This document shows positions 9,015 through 17,855 of a stretch of 64,000 bases of DNA, one piece after another (the first letter of the stretch is position 1; the number at the start of each line of letters is the position of its first letter). A model generated the notes under the pieces. It did not search any database. It was not told the origin of the DNA and worked only from the letters and a program-made list of their open reading frames with translations. A program made the position numbers and the translations under genes. The stretch is from Paenibacillus mellifer (lineage in GTDB: Bacteria > Bacillota > Bacilli > Paenibacillales > Paenibacillaceae): the NCBI RefSeq assembly GCF_023195895.1, contig NZ_JALPRK010000002.1, positions 274,671 through 338,670 of the forward strand, given 5' to 3'.

Positions 9015-9100
9015 ACAGTATGGTTTCTCTCCACTCCTATCCAATAACTTCTTGCTCGTGAGTGAGCAAGGACCGCTTCGAAGGAAGCGGTCTTTTTTTT
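9015..9100 (+). ncRNA. Candidate small regulatory RNA, about 86 nt
   Basis: The predicted transcript runs from the consensus promoter to an intrinsic terminator. The 5' part (9015-9050) is unstructured and pyrimidine-rich (CTCTCC and ACTCCT motifs, complementary to Shine-Dalgarno sequences). It is followed by a 7-bp hairpin (9051-9057 with 9064-9070) stacked directly on the terminator stem. A 13-codon reading frame from the ATG at 9020 lacks a ribosome site. No known RNA family was recognised. Existence is inferred from signals, not expression. Confidence 0.6.
9071..9100 (+). terminator. Intrinsic terminator of the small RNA
   Basis: GACCGCTTC (9071-9079) pairs perfectly with GAAGCGGTC (9084-9092) around a GAAG loop, followed by eight T residues. 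The preceding gene, tyrA, ends 600 bases earlier, so this mainly serves the small RNA. Confidence 0.9.
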
Positions 9101-9360
9101 GTCTTTTTAACGCAGCGGGCCAGCAATATATACGAAAAATCGAATAGATTTCGTCCGTTTTGCTGATTTTTCATGCTTATGTAGGCCGCGGGAGGGCGGT
9201 AGGCATGATTATGTATGAAATTTCGAATAAAACTCGTACATTTGGGCGTTGACGACAAATCGAATTCGACAAATCGAATACAATGGAACAACTCACACAG
9301 GGGTTAGCGGCAGAAGACATTCGTCGACTCTGATAAACGAACCTGCCTGATGTCCAAGCA
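9101..9360. other. Gene-free spacer with a tandem 14-bp repeat
   Basis: No credible gene is visible. CGACAAATCGAAT followed by T or A occurs twice back to back at 9253-9266 and 9267-9280, and related AATCGAATA and TTTCGAATA words lie at about 9137 and 9221. A TACAAT box (9279-9284) ends the repeat, but the nearest TTGACG is 24 bases away, too far for a standard promoter. Confidence 0.5.
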
Positions 9361-10263
9361 TTACCTCGCCAAGCTGATGAGCTGTTGCTTGCGATAGGTG
9401 AGCGGGCTAACGCCGTATTTCTTCTTAAACGCCTTGCTGAAGTAGTAAATGTCAGGAAAGCCGGCTTGTTCGGCGACTTCCTTAATAAGCAGGGAAGGCT
9501 GCAACAGCAACTCGCAGGCTTTGGCCAGCCGGATTCGATTCATCTCCTCGATTAAGGTCCGGCCGGTTTTTTGTTTGTACAAGCGCGATAGATGGCCATA
9601 GCTCATATGCAGCGAGGCCGCCAACGCCTCCACATTGAACCGGTCCCCGCGAAAATCCTCCAAATAGACCTCCACTTTGCGCAGCAATGCGTCCCGGGCT
9701 TGTACCGGCTCTGTTGCCGCTGACCCATGGCGTGCGGTTACTCCGGATAAAACCTCCAGCAATTGCACCAAGAGGAGGCGCAGATAAAAAGGGGATCGCC
9801 CGCTTTCTGCTTCGGCAAAGAACTGAAGCAACAGCGACCGGATACCGTCATTGTCGCGGTAAGCGCCGGGGGGCCAATCTTTCAGCTGAGCAAGCCGTCC
9901 GAGAAAGCTATCGTCCGCGGCATCTGCTTCGCCTGTTGAGGGCCGAAACCGCCATCGCAAGCAGATCCCTTCATGCGGATCCTCGCGGGAATAGTCGTGA
10001 GCATGAGTCATCCCCGGTGGAATGAGGAAGAATTCCCCCGCATGCACCATCACATCCTGATCGATGAAGCGGGTTTGCATTCGACCGGACAGGACGTAGT
10101 TGAATTCATACCAGGTATGGGCGTGGGGAGGGCATTTTCCCGAGCCGCCAGTTTGTTCTATCACGATATCGACCCAATCAACGACGGCATCTCCAGCAAC
10201 GATTTCACCACAGATTCTGTTCAGTGCGTACGCTAGTTCATTACGCCATTTTTTCAAATCCAC
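9361..10263 (-). CDS. AraC family transcriptional regulator
   Basis: 300 residues. The N-terminal cupin-like ligand domain shows GGSGKCPPHAHTWYEF near 35-50 and FFLIPPGMTHAHDY near 78-91. The C-terminal double helix-turn-helix (about 198-295) shows FNVEALAASLHMSYGHLSRLYKQKTG, EEMNRIRLAKACELL and ADFPDIYYFSKAFKKKYGVSP-like residues (here AGFPDIYYFSK). It is divergent from the alpha-mannosidase across 143 bases, so it probably controls that gene in response to a sugar (inference). No sugar transporter is nearby. Confidence 0.9.
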   Translation of the reverse strand: MDLKKWRNELAYALNRICGEIVAGDAVVDWVDIVIEQTGGSGKCPPHAHTWYEFNYVLSGRMQTRFIDQDVMVHAGEFFLIPPGMTHAHDYSREDPHEGICLRWRFRPSTGEADAADDSFLGRLAQLKDWPPGAYRDNDGIRSLLLQFFAEAESGRSPFYLRLLLVQLLEVLSGVTARHGSAATEPVQARDALLRKVEVYLEDFRGDRFNVEALAASLHMSYGHLSRLYKQKTGRTLIEEMNRIRLAKACELLLQPSLLIKEVAEQAGFPDIYYFSKAFKKKYGVSPLTYRKQQLISLAR

Positions 10264-10406
10264 GGGCAGGGGCTCCTTTGTTCATAATAGCTCCATCATA
10301 TCATAATTGGACAAAAATTAATGAGGATAAGTAATTTACTTCGCCGGGACAGAATCGGAAAATGAGAGGGTAGGCTAACTCATATTCAGGGGAGGTACCC
10401 GATACG

Positions 10407-13400
10407 ATGTTCTGGACGGAAGAGAAATTAAACGCGAGGATACGCGAGCTGGAAGCATACCGATACCGCGATGCCCAGCCGATCGAGGCATTTCGCGCGC
10501 AGGTGGACGAAGAAGGGCACATTGGCGCCAGACCGCCCGAGGAGGGGCCGTGGTCCACGATGCAGGCGGGAGATCGCTGGGAGGGTCGAGATCTTTATAT
10601 ATGGCTGGAGACAGATGTTGACCTGCCGAGAGCTTGGAAGGGACGTCAAATCGTTGGCGTATTTGACTTTGGTAATACGGGCGGAGGGAACAACTCCGGG
10701 TTCGAATCACTTCTATATGTCAACGGAGAACCGTTCCAAGGCGTGGATATGAATCACCAGGAAGTATTTTTCCCGGAGGAGGCTTCCGGCACGAAAGTTA
10801 AGCTGCAGTTCCGCTTATGGTCCGGCCTCGAGGGCGGCGGGAAGCCGCAAGTCCAGGAGCACCGGATCAAGCGGGCGGAAATCGCCTGGCTGGACGGAAC
10901 GGTTGATCGCTTATATTATACGGCCCGTGCGGTCATGCAGACGGTGGAAGTGTTGCCGGCGAACGCGCCAGAGCGGACCGATCTATTGACGGCGCTGGAT
11001 CGCGCGTTCCTGCGGATCGATTGGTCCTATCCGGGATCGGAGGCGTTTTACACGTCGCTGACCGAAGCCGAGGAGCAATTGACCCAGGCTGTGGCGGGAA
11101 TGAAGAAGACGTCGCCGGTCACGGTCCAATGCATCGGACACACCCATATCGACGTCGCCTGGTTATGGCGGCTGAAGCACACGCGGGAAAAAGCGGCGCG
11201 CAGCTTCAGCACCGTGCTTCGCCTGATGGAGATGTTCCCGGAATACGTGTTCCTGCAGACGCAACCGCAGCTTTACGAATATATTAGGCAGGATTACCCG
11301 GATCTTTATGAACAGATCAAGGAACGCGTCAAGGAAGGGCGATGGGAAGCAGCCGGCGGGATGTGGCTGGAGGCGGACTGCAATTTGACGAGCGGGGAAT
11401 CGCTGGTGCGACAGTTGCTGTACGGGACGCGCTTTTTGCGTGAGGAGTTCGGCCAAGAGTGCACCTACTTATGGCTTCCGGACGTGTTTGGCTACAGCTG
11501 GGCCCTGCCGCAGATTTTGCGTAAATCGGGTATTGACACGTTTATGACAACGAAAATCAGCTGGAACCAGTATAACCGCATGCCACATGATACGTTCCAC
11601 TGGCGCGGCATCGACGGCAGCGAGGTACTGACGCACTTCATCACCACGCCGCAGGACGGCAGTTTCTGGTGGTATACCTATAACGGTAATATTGAGGCGT
11701 CCAGCGTGCAGGGCATTTGGGAGACGTATCGCGACAAGGAAGTGAACAAGGAGCTTCTGCTCTCCTATGGGTACGGCGATGGTGGCGGCGGCGTCAACCG
11801 CGAGCATCTGGAGCTGCGGCGGCGGCTCGATGAGATGCCGGGGCTTCCTCGCGTAACGACCGGACGGGCGGACGATTTCTTCGCCAAGCTGCATGAGACT
11901 GTTGAGGCGGCGGATCGCTACATCCATACTTGGGACGGCGAATTGTACTTGGAATACCACCGGGGAACTTACACTAGTCAGGCGTACAACAAGAAGATGA
12001 ACCGCAAGCTGGAACTGTTGTCCAGGGACGCCGAATGGTTGCTTAGTCTGCAGGCGCTTCTGGCGGGCGGAAACTGGGAGGCTTATCCGAAAGCGAAGCT
12101 CGACGAAAGCTGGAAAACGATCCTCCGTAACCAGTTCCATGACATCATTCCAGGCTCGTCCATTCCGGAGGTGTATCGCGATTCCAAGCTGGGATATGCG
12201 CAGGCCGAATCGTTGCTGGAGTCATGCCGCGAGCAAGCCATTCAAGCCATGACAAGCGATGCGGGGGATACGTACACCGTGTGGAATCCAACCTCCTGGC
12301 CGTTTAGCGGCTTGGTTGCCCTTGAGGACCAAACTGCGGGATCGGATTGGATCCAAAATGAGGGTCAGCCGCTGGAATCCCAGCTGGAGGGGACGACGCT
12401 GTGGGTGCATGTGAAGGATGTGCCGCCGCTTGGATTTATCACGATCCAACGCAGGAAAGGCGGGCAGGCGGATACTGCCGCGAGCGAACCGTTTAAAGCG
12501 CGGTCAAACGGGATTGAAACGCCAATCTATCGCATCGAATGGAACGATCGTGGGCAGCTTACTTCGATCTATGATCGCGCGGCCGGACGCGAGGTGTTGG
12601 CCCCGGGCGAACGAGGGAACGTGCTGCAGGTATTTGAAGATAAACCTAAAATGTTTGAGGCTTGGGACATCGATGTGTTCTACCAGGAGAAGTTGCGCGA
12701 GGTCGAGCAACTTCAAGATTGTGAGGTTGTCACAGGTGCGTTGCGCGCCGTCGTTACCTTCACTTGGACTTACATGAGCTCGACGATTCGCCAAGAGATG
12801 ATTCTGTATGGCGACAACCGGCGGATTGATTTCCGGACTCGGGTCGATTGGCAGGAGCGTCAACAGCTGCTGAAGGTCGCTTTTCCCGTCGACGTGCGCG
12901 CCACGGAAGCCACCTACGATATCCAGTTCGGCAACGTCAACCGACCGACACATTGGAACACGTCCTGGGACCTCGCTCGCTTTGAAACGGTGGGTCATCA
13001 ATGGGTCGATTTGTCCGAGCACGGGTACGGGGTCAGCCTGCTGAATGATTGCAAATACGGCCACGACATTAAAGACCATGTGATCCGGTTGTCGCTGTTG
13101 AAATCGGCTACTTATCCGGACCCGCAAGCAGATCGCGGCGAGCATGAGTTTACGTACGCCCTGTATCCTCATGAGGGACATTGGTCCGAGGGCGGCACCG
13201 TACAGGCGGCAGCGCTGCTAAATCATCCGGTTTACGCCACGCCGGGCCAGGCACAAACCGCTTCCTTCTCGCTCCTCCAAACGAGCGGCAGTGCTGACGT
13301 CATCATTGATGCGGTGAAAAAAGCGGAAGACGGCGACGGCCTCATCGTCCGTTTCCATGAATACAAAGGGGGCCGGGGCCGCGTTCGTTTGCAATTCGGA

Positions 13401-13529
13401 ATGCCGGTGGTCTCCTGGCAGGAAACCGATCTGATGGAACGGGCGTCTGGAGAGCCCTCCACTGCAGCGGAGCTTGAGTTGTCGGTATCACCGTATGAAA
13501 TTAAGACCATTCGGTTGCAATTTAAATAA
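10407..13529 (+). CDS. Alpha-mannosidase, glycoside hydrolase family 38
   Basis: Hydrolyses alpha-mannosides, probably in the cytoplasm since no signal peptide is seen. 1040 residues, usual for bacterial GH38. An N-terminal ancillary domain is followed by the catalytic domain with the metal-binding HTHIDVAWLWRLKHTREK near 240 and the nucleophile aspartate in WLPDVFGYSWALPQ near 360. Then come the helical linker with LRNQFHDIIPGSSIPEVY and a C-terminal beta domain with QFGNVNRPTHWN and DCKYGHD. The ATG is supported by GGGGAGG at 10389-10395. Partner gene: the divergent AraC regulator. Exact substrate unknown. Confidence 0.93.
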   Translation: MFWTEEKLNARIRELEAYRYRDAQPIEAFRAQVDEEGHIGARPPEEGPWSTMQAGDRWEGRDLYIWLETDVDLPRAWKGRQIVGVFDFGNTGGGNNSGFESLLYVNGEPFQGVDMNHQEVFFPEEASGTKVKLQFRLWSGLEGGGKPQVQEHRIKRAEIAWLDGTVDRLYYTARAVMQTVEVLPANAPERTDLLTALDRAFLRIDWSYPGSEAFYTSLTEAEEQLTQAVAGMKKTSPVTVQCIGHTHIDVAWLWRLKHTREKAARSFSTVLRLMEMFPEYVFLQTQPQLYEYIRQDYPDLYEQIKERVKEGRWEAAGGMWLEADCNLTSGESLVRQLLYGTRFLREEFGQECTYLWLPDVFGYSWALPQILRKSGIDTFMTTKISWNQYNRMPHDTFHWRGIDGSEVLTHFITTPQDGSFWWYTYNGNIEASSVQGIWETYRDKEVNKELLLSYGYGDGGGGVNREHLELRRRLDEMPGLPRVTTGRADDFFAKLHETVEAADRYIHTWDGELYLEYHRGTYTSQAYNKKMNRKLELLSRDAEWLLSLQALLAGGNWEAYPKAKLDESWKTILRNQFHDIIPGSSIPEVYRDSKLGYAQAESLLESCREQAIQAMTSDAGDTYTVWNPTSWPFSGLVALEDQTAGSDWIQNEGQPLESQLEGTTLWVHVKDVPPLGFITIQRRKGGQADTAASEPFKARSNGIETPIYRIEWNDRGQLTSIYDRAAGREVLAPGERGNVLQVFEDKPKMFEAWDIDVFYQEKLREVEQLQDCEVVTGALRAVVTFTWTYMSSTIRQEMILYGDNRRIDFRTRVDWQERQQLLKVAFPVDVRATEATYDIQFGNVNRPTHWNTSWDLARFETVGHQWVDLSEHGYGVSLLNDCKYGHDIKDHVIRLSLLKSATYPDPQADRGEHEFTYALYPHEGHWSEGGTVQAAALLNHPVYATPGQAQTASFSLLQTSGSADVIIDAVKKAEDGDGLIVRFHEYKGGRGRVRLQFGMPVVSWQETDLMERASGEPSTAAELELSVSPYEIKTIRLQFK

Positions 13530-13557
13530 CAAAATTGCGCAGTACGGGCGCCATCCT

Positions 13558-13680
13558 TCAGCTATCGGAAGTCGGGGCGCCCGTCAGCGTTTCAATATCG
13601 TTAGAACCGTAGAAAAATAAGACCACCAGAATGATGATCACGATCAGTTCTGAGAAACCTTCGCCGTCAAATTCGCTCAT
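13558..13680 (-). CDS. Small membrane protein, YjcZ-like (40 aa)
   Basis: A 40-residue frame starting MSEFDGEGFSEL, then one hydrophobic stretch (IVIIILVVLFFYG) and a short polar tail ETLTGAPTSDS. A charged, glycine-containing head plus one membrane helix resembles YjcZ-type small sporulation proteins, but the match is by appearance only. A GGGGG stretch lies about 9 bases before the ATG. It is encoded just after the next minus-strand gene and antisense to the mannosidase 3' region. Confidence 0.55.
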   Translation of the reverse strand: MSEFDGEGFSELIVIIILVVLFFYGSNDIETLTGAPTSDS

Positions 13681-13714
13681 TATGGCAAACCCCCGTATCG
13701 TGGTTATGATGATA

Positions 13715-13756
13715 AGCGGGCAATTCTCCTGTTCAGGAGGAATTGTCCGCTTTTTT
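13715..13756 (+). terminator. Plus-strand intrinsic terminator inside the end of a minus-strand gene
   Basis: AGCGGGCAATTCTCCT (13715-13730) pairs with the complementary 13736-13751, followed by TTTTTT on the plus strand. It is oriented to stop the mannosidase transcript. The right arm encodes the last codons of the minus-strand gene ending at 13733. Confidence 0.7.
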
Positions 13757-14035
13757 CTTCATGGCGTTGATGATATCATTAATGGTCATGTCCCCGTTCT
13801 CATTGAGGAAGTTCAGCAATTTGTCGGCGTTCGCATCGCTGCTGATCGTTTTGTATTCGCCAACGAGAGAAACAAACATCGTGGCATTGCGGTATAACTG
13901 GACGGAATCCACGCGAAGTTTACCGGAAAGCAGCAGCGCAGCTACCGTATATTCCGGAGTTTTGGGCCGGAAACCGCCCTTTTTGCCGTTTTTCTTGCTG
14001 GAGGACGAGGATTTGCCTTTTCCGGCTGAGTTCAT
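13733..14035 (-). CDS. Hypothetical protein, Ser/Lys/Gly-rich N-terminus (100 aa)
   Basis: Not recognised. The first 25 residues are rich in Ser, Lys and Gly (MNSAGKGKSSSSSKKNGKKG). The rest looks folded, with TPEYTVAALLLSGKLRVDSVQLYRN, EYKTISSDANADKLLNFLNENGDM and a lysine-rich amphipathic end (TINDIINAMKKKADNSS). Its partner on the same strand is the 40-residue membrane protein 53 bases downstream. A basic low-complexity head and small size would fit a spore-associated protein, but that is inference. Confidence 0.6.
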   Translation of the reverse strand: MNSAGKGKSSSSSKKNGKKGGFRPKTPEYTVAALLLSGKLRVDSVQLYRNATMFVSLVGEYKTISSDANADKLLNFLNENGDMTINDIINAMKKKADNSS

Positions 14036-14185
14036 AGCCTAACCTTCCTTAACTGGATGGAATCCGGTTACTTGTCATGCGGAACCGGTGTGGAAGACAG
14101 TTCCCTGTTATTTATGCTATGCAGCCTTTTGGGGATGGTGTAGACGATAGAAGCAAGAGTCCCAACTATCTTTCGCTGGACGGGA

Positions 14186-14214
14186 TTGACAATCCAGGCA
14201 GGGATCGGTAGAGT
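14186..14214 (+). promoter_or_regulatory. Promoter of the thiamine operon
   Basis: TTGACA at 14186-14191, a 17-base spacer and TAGAGT at 14209-14214 (4 of 6 to TATAAT). Transcription would begin about 15 bases before the TPP riboswitch. Confidence 0.6.
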
Positions 14215-14235
14215 AATAAATGAATTGCATAGGAA

Positions 14236-14325
14236 TCCACTAGGGGCGCCGTAAACGGCTGAGACAAGAGACCATCTTGGACCCTTTGAACCTGATCTAG
14301 TTCATACTAGCGTAGGAAAGTGGAG
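14236..14325 (+). promoter_or_regulatory. TPP (THI-box) riboswitch
   Basis: The conserved aptamer blocks are all present: GGGGCGCC, GGCTGAGA, ACCCTTTGAACCTGATCTAG and ACTAGCGTAGGAAAGTGG, with the closing P1 stem CCACT/AGTGG. It binds thiamine pyrophosphate and controls the downstream tenA-thiM-thiD-thiE operon through the terminator at 14385-14413. Confidence 0.97.
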
Positions 14326-14384
14326 CCGGCCCCATGTGAATAGCTCTTAGGTTGTCGTATAAATTCCAGCCTAGGACTTAATCC

Positions 14385-14413
14385 AGCCGCTCCCTCTACG
14401 GAGCGGCTTTTTT
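14385..14413 (+). terminator. Riboswitch expression-platform terminator
   Basis: AGCCGCTCC (14385-14393) pairs perfectly with GGAGCGGCT (14400-14408), followed by a T run, 79 bases before the tenA ATG. It lies between aptamer and gene, so it is the attenuator switched by TPP. Confidence 0.92.
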
Positions 14414-14491
14414 GCGCGCTCTGTGATCAGGACGTTTGGCGTTCGCCTTCTCAGGGGATTTCCAAGCTAATCATTTTGGGAGGTGGAGACG

Positions 14492-15187
14492 ATGGGGTTT
14501 TCTCAAGAATTACGCAGGCAGGCTGACGGGATTTATCAAGCGATATTTGATCATCCATTTGTCAGGGGTATTGCGAGCGGCCAATTACAGAAAGAACAGC
14601 TCATTCATTACGTTAAACAGGACTATGAATATTTAAATGCCTACATGCGTATTTACGGGATCGCGATTTCCAAGTGCCGGACTCGCGAAGAGATCGCGGG
14701 GTTCAATCAACAGATCGAGTTCATCTTAAACAGTGAGATTCATCCGCATCACAATTTCTGCCGGGTGGCGGGGGTGGATTTTGAAGAGTTGCAGGGATAT
14801 CCGCTCGCGCCTTCGGCTCATCACTATATCCGTCATATGCTGACGGTAGCCCATGAAGGAAGTTTGGGGGAGATTTACGCTGTTCTCCTGCCTTGTCCGT
14901 GGACCTATCTGGAGATCGGTCAGAAACTGCTTGAGGAAGTCAAGCCGACGCCGGAGCATCCCTTCTATGAGTGGATCCAATTCTATGGTCAACGAGCGGG
15001 AGGCGTAACGGAGAAGTTCGCCCAGGCGCTGGACCAATGGGCGGAAACTGCACATCAGGCGGAACGCCAAAGGATGGCCGAGCATTTTATCCAAAGCTGC
15101 CAACTAGAATATCTCTTCTGGGACATGGCGTATCGGCTGGAGGACTGGCCGGTTGCGGAGCCGAAGATGTCGCATTCATTTCATTGA
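14492..15187 (+). CDS. tenA: Thiaminase II / aminopyrimidine aminohydrolase (TenA)
   Basis: Salvages the pyrimidine moiety of degraded thiamine by hydrolysing aminopyrimidines to HMP. All-helical, 231 residues. Cys135 in [12 protein letters not shown] is the catalytic nucleophile, at the same number as in B. subtilis Ten[21 protein letters not shown] and EIHPHHNF line the pocket. The ATG at 14492 is chosen because GGGAGGTGG ends about 6 bases before it; an in-frame GTG at 14483 lies within that ribosome site. First gene under the TPP riboswitch. Confidence 0.94.
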   Translation: MGFSQELRRQADGIYQAIFDHPFVRGIASGQLQKEQLIHYVKQDYEYLNAYMRIYGIAISKCRTREEIAGFNQQIEFILNSEIHPHHNFCRVAGVDFEELQGYPLAPSAHHYIRHMLTVAHEGSLGEIYAVLLPCPWTYLEIGQKLLEEVKPTPEHPFYEWIQFYGQRAGGVTEKFAQALDQWAETAHQAERQRMAEHFIQSCQLEYLFWDMAYRLEDWPVAEPKMSHSFH

Positions 15188-15207
15188 TCGAAAGAGAGGT
15201 TGGAATC

Positions 15208-16056
15208 ATGAGTTTGTTAGAAAAAGAGTTGTCCGATGTGCTGGAAAAGGTGCAAAATACGAAACCCCTCGTGCATAACATGACCAATGTGGTCGTCACG
15301 AATTTTACGGCGAATGGCTTGTACGCGCTTGGCGCATCACCGGTCATGGCCTACGCACCCGAAGAGGTGGCTGATATGGCCAAGATCGCCGGAGCCCTCG
15401 TCCTAAACATCGGCACGTTGTCCACGCCGCAGGTCGATGCGATGATCCTCGCCGGCCGTTCGGCGAATGCCCATGGCGTGCCGGTGTTGCTCGACCCGGT
15501 CGGTGCGGGAGCAACCGCCTTCCGCACCGAGTCGGCCTTGCGCATCCTGCGCGAGGTGAAGGTATCGCTCGTGCGCGGTAACGCGGCGGAGATCGCCCAT
15601 CTCGTCGGAGAGTCCCGCGAGATCAAGGGCGTTGACGCCGGCGACACCGCGGGGGCCGAGTCGGCCGATCTCGCGGTGCGGGCCGCACGAGCGCTGAACA
15701 CGGTCGTGGCGATCACCGGCCGTGAAGACGTCATCACCGACGGGCTGCAGTGCCGGATCGTCAGCGGCGGGGACGCTCTGCTGACTCAAGTTACCGGCAC
15801 GGGCTGCTTGCTCACGTCGGTGCTGGGGGCTTTCGCCGCGGTGGAGCGCGATCTGCTGCTGGCCGGCACCTCCGGGCTGGCGTTCTACGGCGCTGCCGCG
15901 TCCCGCGCCGCCGAGCGGACGGCGGCCGCCGGCCCGGGCAGCTTCCAGATCGCGTTCCTCGACGAGCTGGCGAAGCTGCATCCGCATTCGCTTAAGGGCC
16001 ACGCGGCGGTGCGTGAAATGCAGGCGACCGGCACCGGCGGATGGTGGGTCGGATGA
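15208..16056 (+). CDS. thiM: Hydroxyethylthiazole kinase (ThiM)
   Basis: Phosphorylates the thiazole moiety in thiamine salvage. 282 residues from the ATG at 15208, backed by AAAGAGAGG; a longer in-frame extension into tenA is not credible. Ribokinase-like landmarks are [39 protein letters not shown] and [15 protein letters not shown]. The segment 15400-16050 is distinctly GC-rich. It overlaps thiD as ATGA at 16053-16056. Confidence 0.95.
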   Translation: MSLLEKELSDVLEKVQNTKPLVHNMTNVVVTNFTANGLYALGASPVMAYAPEEVADMAKIAGALVLNIGTLSTPQVDAMILAGRSANAHGVPVLLDPVGAGATAFRTESALRILREVKVSLVRGNAAEIAHLVGESREIKGVDAGDTAGAESADLAVRAARALNTVVAITGREDVITDGLQCRIVSGGDALLTQVTGTGCLLTSVLGAFAAVERDLLLAGTSGLAFYGAAASRAAERTAAAGPGSFQIAFLDELAKLHPHSLKGHAAVREMQATGTGGWWVG

Positions 16057-16871
16057 GCCGGATCGCCAGGGCGCTGACGGTCGCCGGGTCGGACAGCGGC
16101 GGCGGGGCCGGCATTCAGGCCGACCTCAAAACGTTCCAGGAGCTGAACGTTTACGGAATGTCGGCGATCACCGCCGTAACGGTCCAGAACACGCTGGGCG
16201 TGACAAACGTTTACCCGCTACCGTCGGAAGCGACCTCGGAGCAAATCGAGGCGGTTGGCTCCGACCTTGGCGTGGACGCGCTGAAGACCGGGATGTTGTT
16301 CAGCGCCGACATCATTGAAGCGGTTGCCGACCAGATTCGTGCATTTAGCTGGACCCAAGTAGTTGTCGACCCAGTGATGGTCGCCAAGGGCGGCGCTTCC
16401 TTGCTTCAGCCGGAAGCGGTGCGGGCACTGCGGGAGGTGTTGCTACCGCTGGCCTACATCGTTACGCCCAATCTCCCGGAGGCGGAGGTGTTATCCGGTC
16501 TGTCGATTCGTACGCTGGAGGACCGCCGCGAGGCGGCAAAACGTATTTGTGCGTACGGGGCGCGGCAGGTCGTGATCAAAGGCGGCCACGCCGACGAGAG
16601 CGGCGATCGCATCGTTGATTTGTATTATGACGGGGAAGCTTTCACTGAGCTGGTTGGGCGTCGGATACCGACTCGGCATACGCATGGCACGGGCTGCACT
16701 TTCTCAGCTGCGCTGACAGCTGAGCTTGCCAAAGGTGCGCTGGCATTAGATGCGGTACGGACCGCCCGGGCCTTCATCCAAGCGGCGATTGAACAGGGGC
16801 TTGAACTGGGGCAAGGGCATGGCCCGACGAATCATTTTGCTTACCGCCGCCTGTTAGGAGCTTCTCGATGA
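16053..16871 (+). CDS. thiD: Hydroxymethylpyrimidine / phosphomethylpyrimidine kinase (ThiD)
   Basis: Phosphorylates HMP twice, supplying HMP-PP to ThiE. Ribokinase fold, 272 residues. Visible are the N-terminal [33 protein letters not shown] and the anion-hole/catalytic [13 protein letters not shown]. The start is taken as the ATG that overlaps the thiM stop; another ATG 12 bases upstream is possible. It ends in an ATGA overlap with thiE. Confidence 0.95.
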   Translation: MSRIARALTVAGSDSGGGAGIQADLKTFQELNVYGMSAITAVTVQNTLGVTNVYPLPSEATSEQIEAVGSDLGVDALKTGMLFSADIIEAVADQIRAFSWTQVVVDPVMVAKGGASLLQPEAVRALREVLLPLAYIVTPNLPEAEVLSGLSIRTLEDRREAAKRICAYGARQVVIKGGHADESGDRIVDLYYDGEAFTELVGRRIPTRHTHGTGCTFSAALTAELAKGALALDAVRTARAFIQAAIEQGLELGQGHGPTNHFAYRRLLGASR

Positions 16872-17536
16872 GGAGTGGTCGCATCGAAGACGCCCGCATG
16901 CGTCAGCTGCTGCAGACGTACCTGGTCATCGGCAGCCCAAACTGCCGGGAGGAGCCGCTGCGCGTGCTGGAGGAGGGGCTTGCCGGAGGCGTTACGCTCG
17001 TGCAATTTCGGGAGAAAGGGCCGGGCGCGCTTACCGGAGAGTCACTGCGAGCGCTTGCCCTCCAGCTACAGGCCGCCTGCCGCAGGAGGGGCGTACCGTT
17101 CCTCGTGAATGATGACGTGGAACTGGCCCTCGCGATCAACGCCGACGGCGTTCACGTCGGCCAGGAAGACGAGGTGGCTGTGCGGGTCCGCGCCCGGATC
17201 GGCGATCGCATCCTCGGCGTTTCCGCGCACACGCTCGCCGAGGCGGAGGCCGCCGTTCACCACGGCGCCGATTACCTCGGCATCGGGCCAATCTATCCCA
17301 CGGCCTCGAAAGCGGACGCCGAGGCGCCGCAAGGGCCGGGTATTCTCCGCATGCTGCGCGCCAGCGGCATCACCTTGCCGTTAGTCGGCATCGGCGGGAT
17401 TACGACCGAGACGGCCGGCGAGGTGATTCGCGCCGGGGCGGATGGCGTTGCCGTGATTTCCGCCATTACACAGGCGGCAAACATTCGTGAGGCAGCCTCG
17501 CGCTTCGTTGCGATATCGGTTGCAGAATCATCCTGA
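16868..17536 (+). CDS. thiE: Thiamine-phosphate synthase (ThiE)
   Basis: Joins HMP-PP and thiazole phosphate into thiamine phosphate. TIM barrel of 222 residues with VQFREKGPG, PFLVNDDVELALAINADGVHVGQED, LGIGPIYPTASKADA and the C-terminal GIGGIT phosphate loop. Last gene of the four-gene operon, which encodes salvage and assembly but no ThiC or thiazole synthesis. Confidence 0.95.
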   Translation: MRSGRIEDARMRQLLQTYLVIGSPNCREEPLRVLEEGLAGGVTLVQFREKGPGALTGESLRALALQLQAACRRRGVPFLVNDDVELALAINADGVHVGQEDEVAVRVRARIGDRILGVSAHTLAEAEAAVHHGADYLGIGPIYPTASKADAEAPQGPGILRMLRASGITLPLVGIGGITTETAGEVIRAGADGVAVISAITQAANIREAASRFVAISVAESS

Positions 17537-17559
17537 GAGCACTCGTATATTGTACAGAA

Positions 17560-17596
17560 CAGACCTTTGCTAAATAGGCGAAGGTCTGCCATTTTA
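17560..17596 (+). terminator. Terminator after thiE
   Basis: CAGACCTTTGC (17560-17570) pairs with GCGAAGGTCTG (17578-17588), an 11-bp stem with one wobble, followed by a short T-rich run. It ends the thi operon. Confidence 0.65.
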
Positions 17597-17683
17597 TGGG
17601 TGTTATGACAGGGGACAAATGTATTCCTTCGTCTTTTGCCATGAATTAAGCAGGAATGGATGTTTTTTTAAATCCAACTCCTG

Positions 17684-17692
17684 TGGTATAAT
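17684..17692 (+). promoter_or_regulatory. Extended -10 promoter of the sigma factor gene
   Basis: TGG followed by TATAAT (17687-17692) is an extended -10 element without a good -35. It leaves a leader of about 155 bases before the sigma gene, in which TCGAT/ATCGA (near 17733-17752) can pair. Nothing else is seen in 17597-17855. Confidence 0.5.
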
Positions 17693-17855
17693 ATCCTCAA
17701 AGTTTGGCTACGCTGTTAATTTGCTCTGATGTCGATGAGAATTTTTATCGAAGTTACATAGATAACCGCAACTTTTTTGGCCCTGTTCGGTAATAATTGA
17801 TGTAAGAATCGAACGGGAAGATGGCCCATGGAAGCGCGAGGAGGATCGCACCTAA

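Noticed and set aside
8862..9047. 61-codon plus-strand frame across the small RNA promoter
   Set aside because: No ribosome site, and it runs over a consensus promoter and cre site, which explain the sequence better.
9020..9061. 13-codon frame inside the small RNA
   Set aside because: No Shine-Dalgarno and only about 5 bases of leader; kept only as a remote chance of a leaderless peptide.
12504..13181. Antisense frame (225 codons) opposite the alpha-mannosidase
   Set aside because: The sense gene has intact family motifs throughout; the antisense translation has none.
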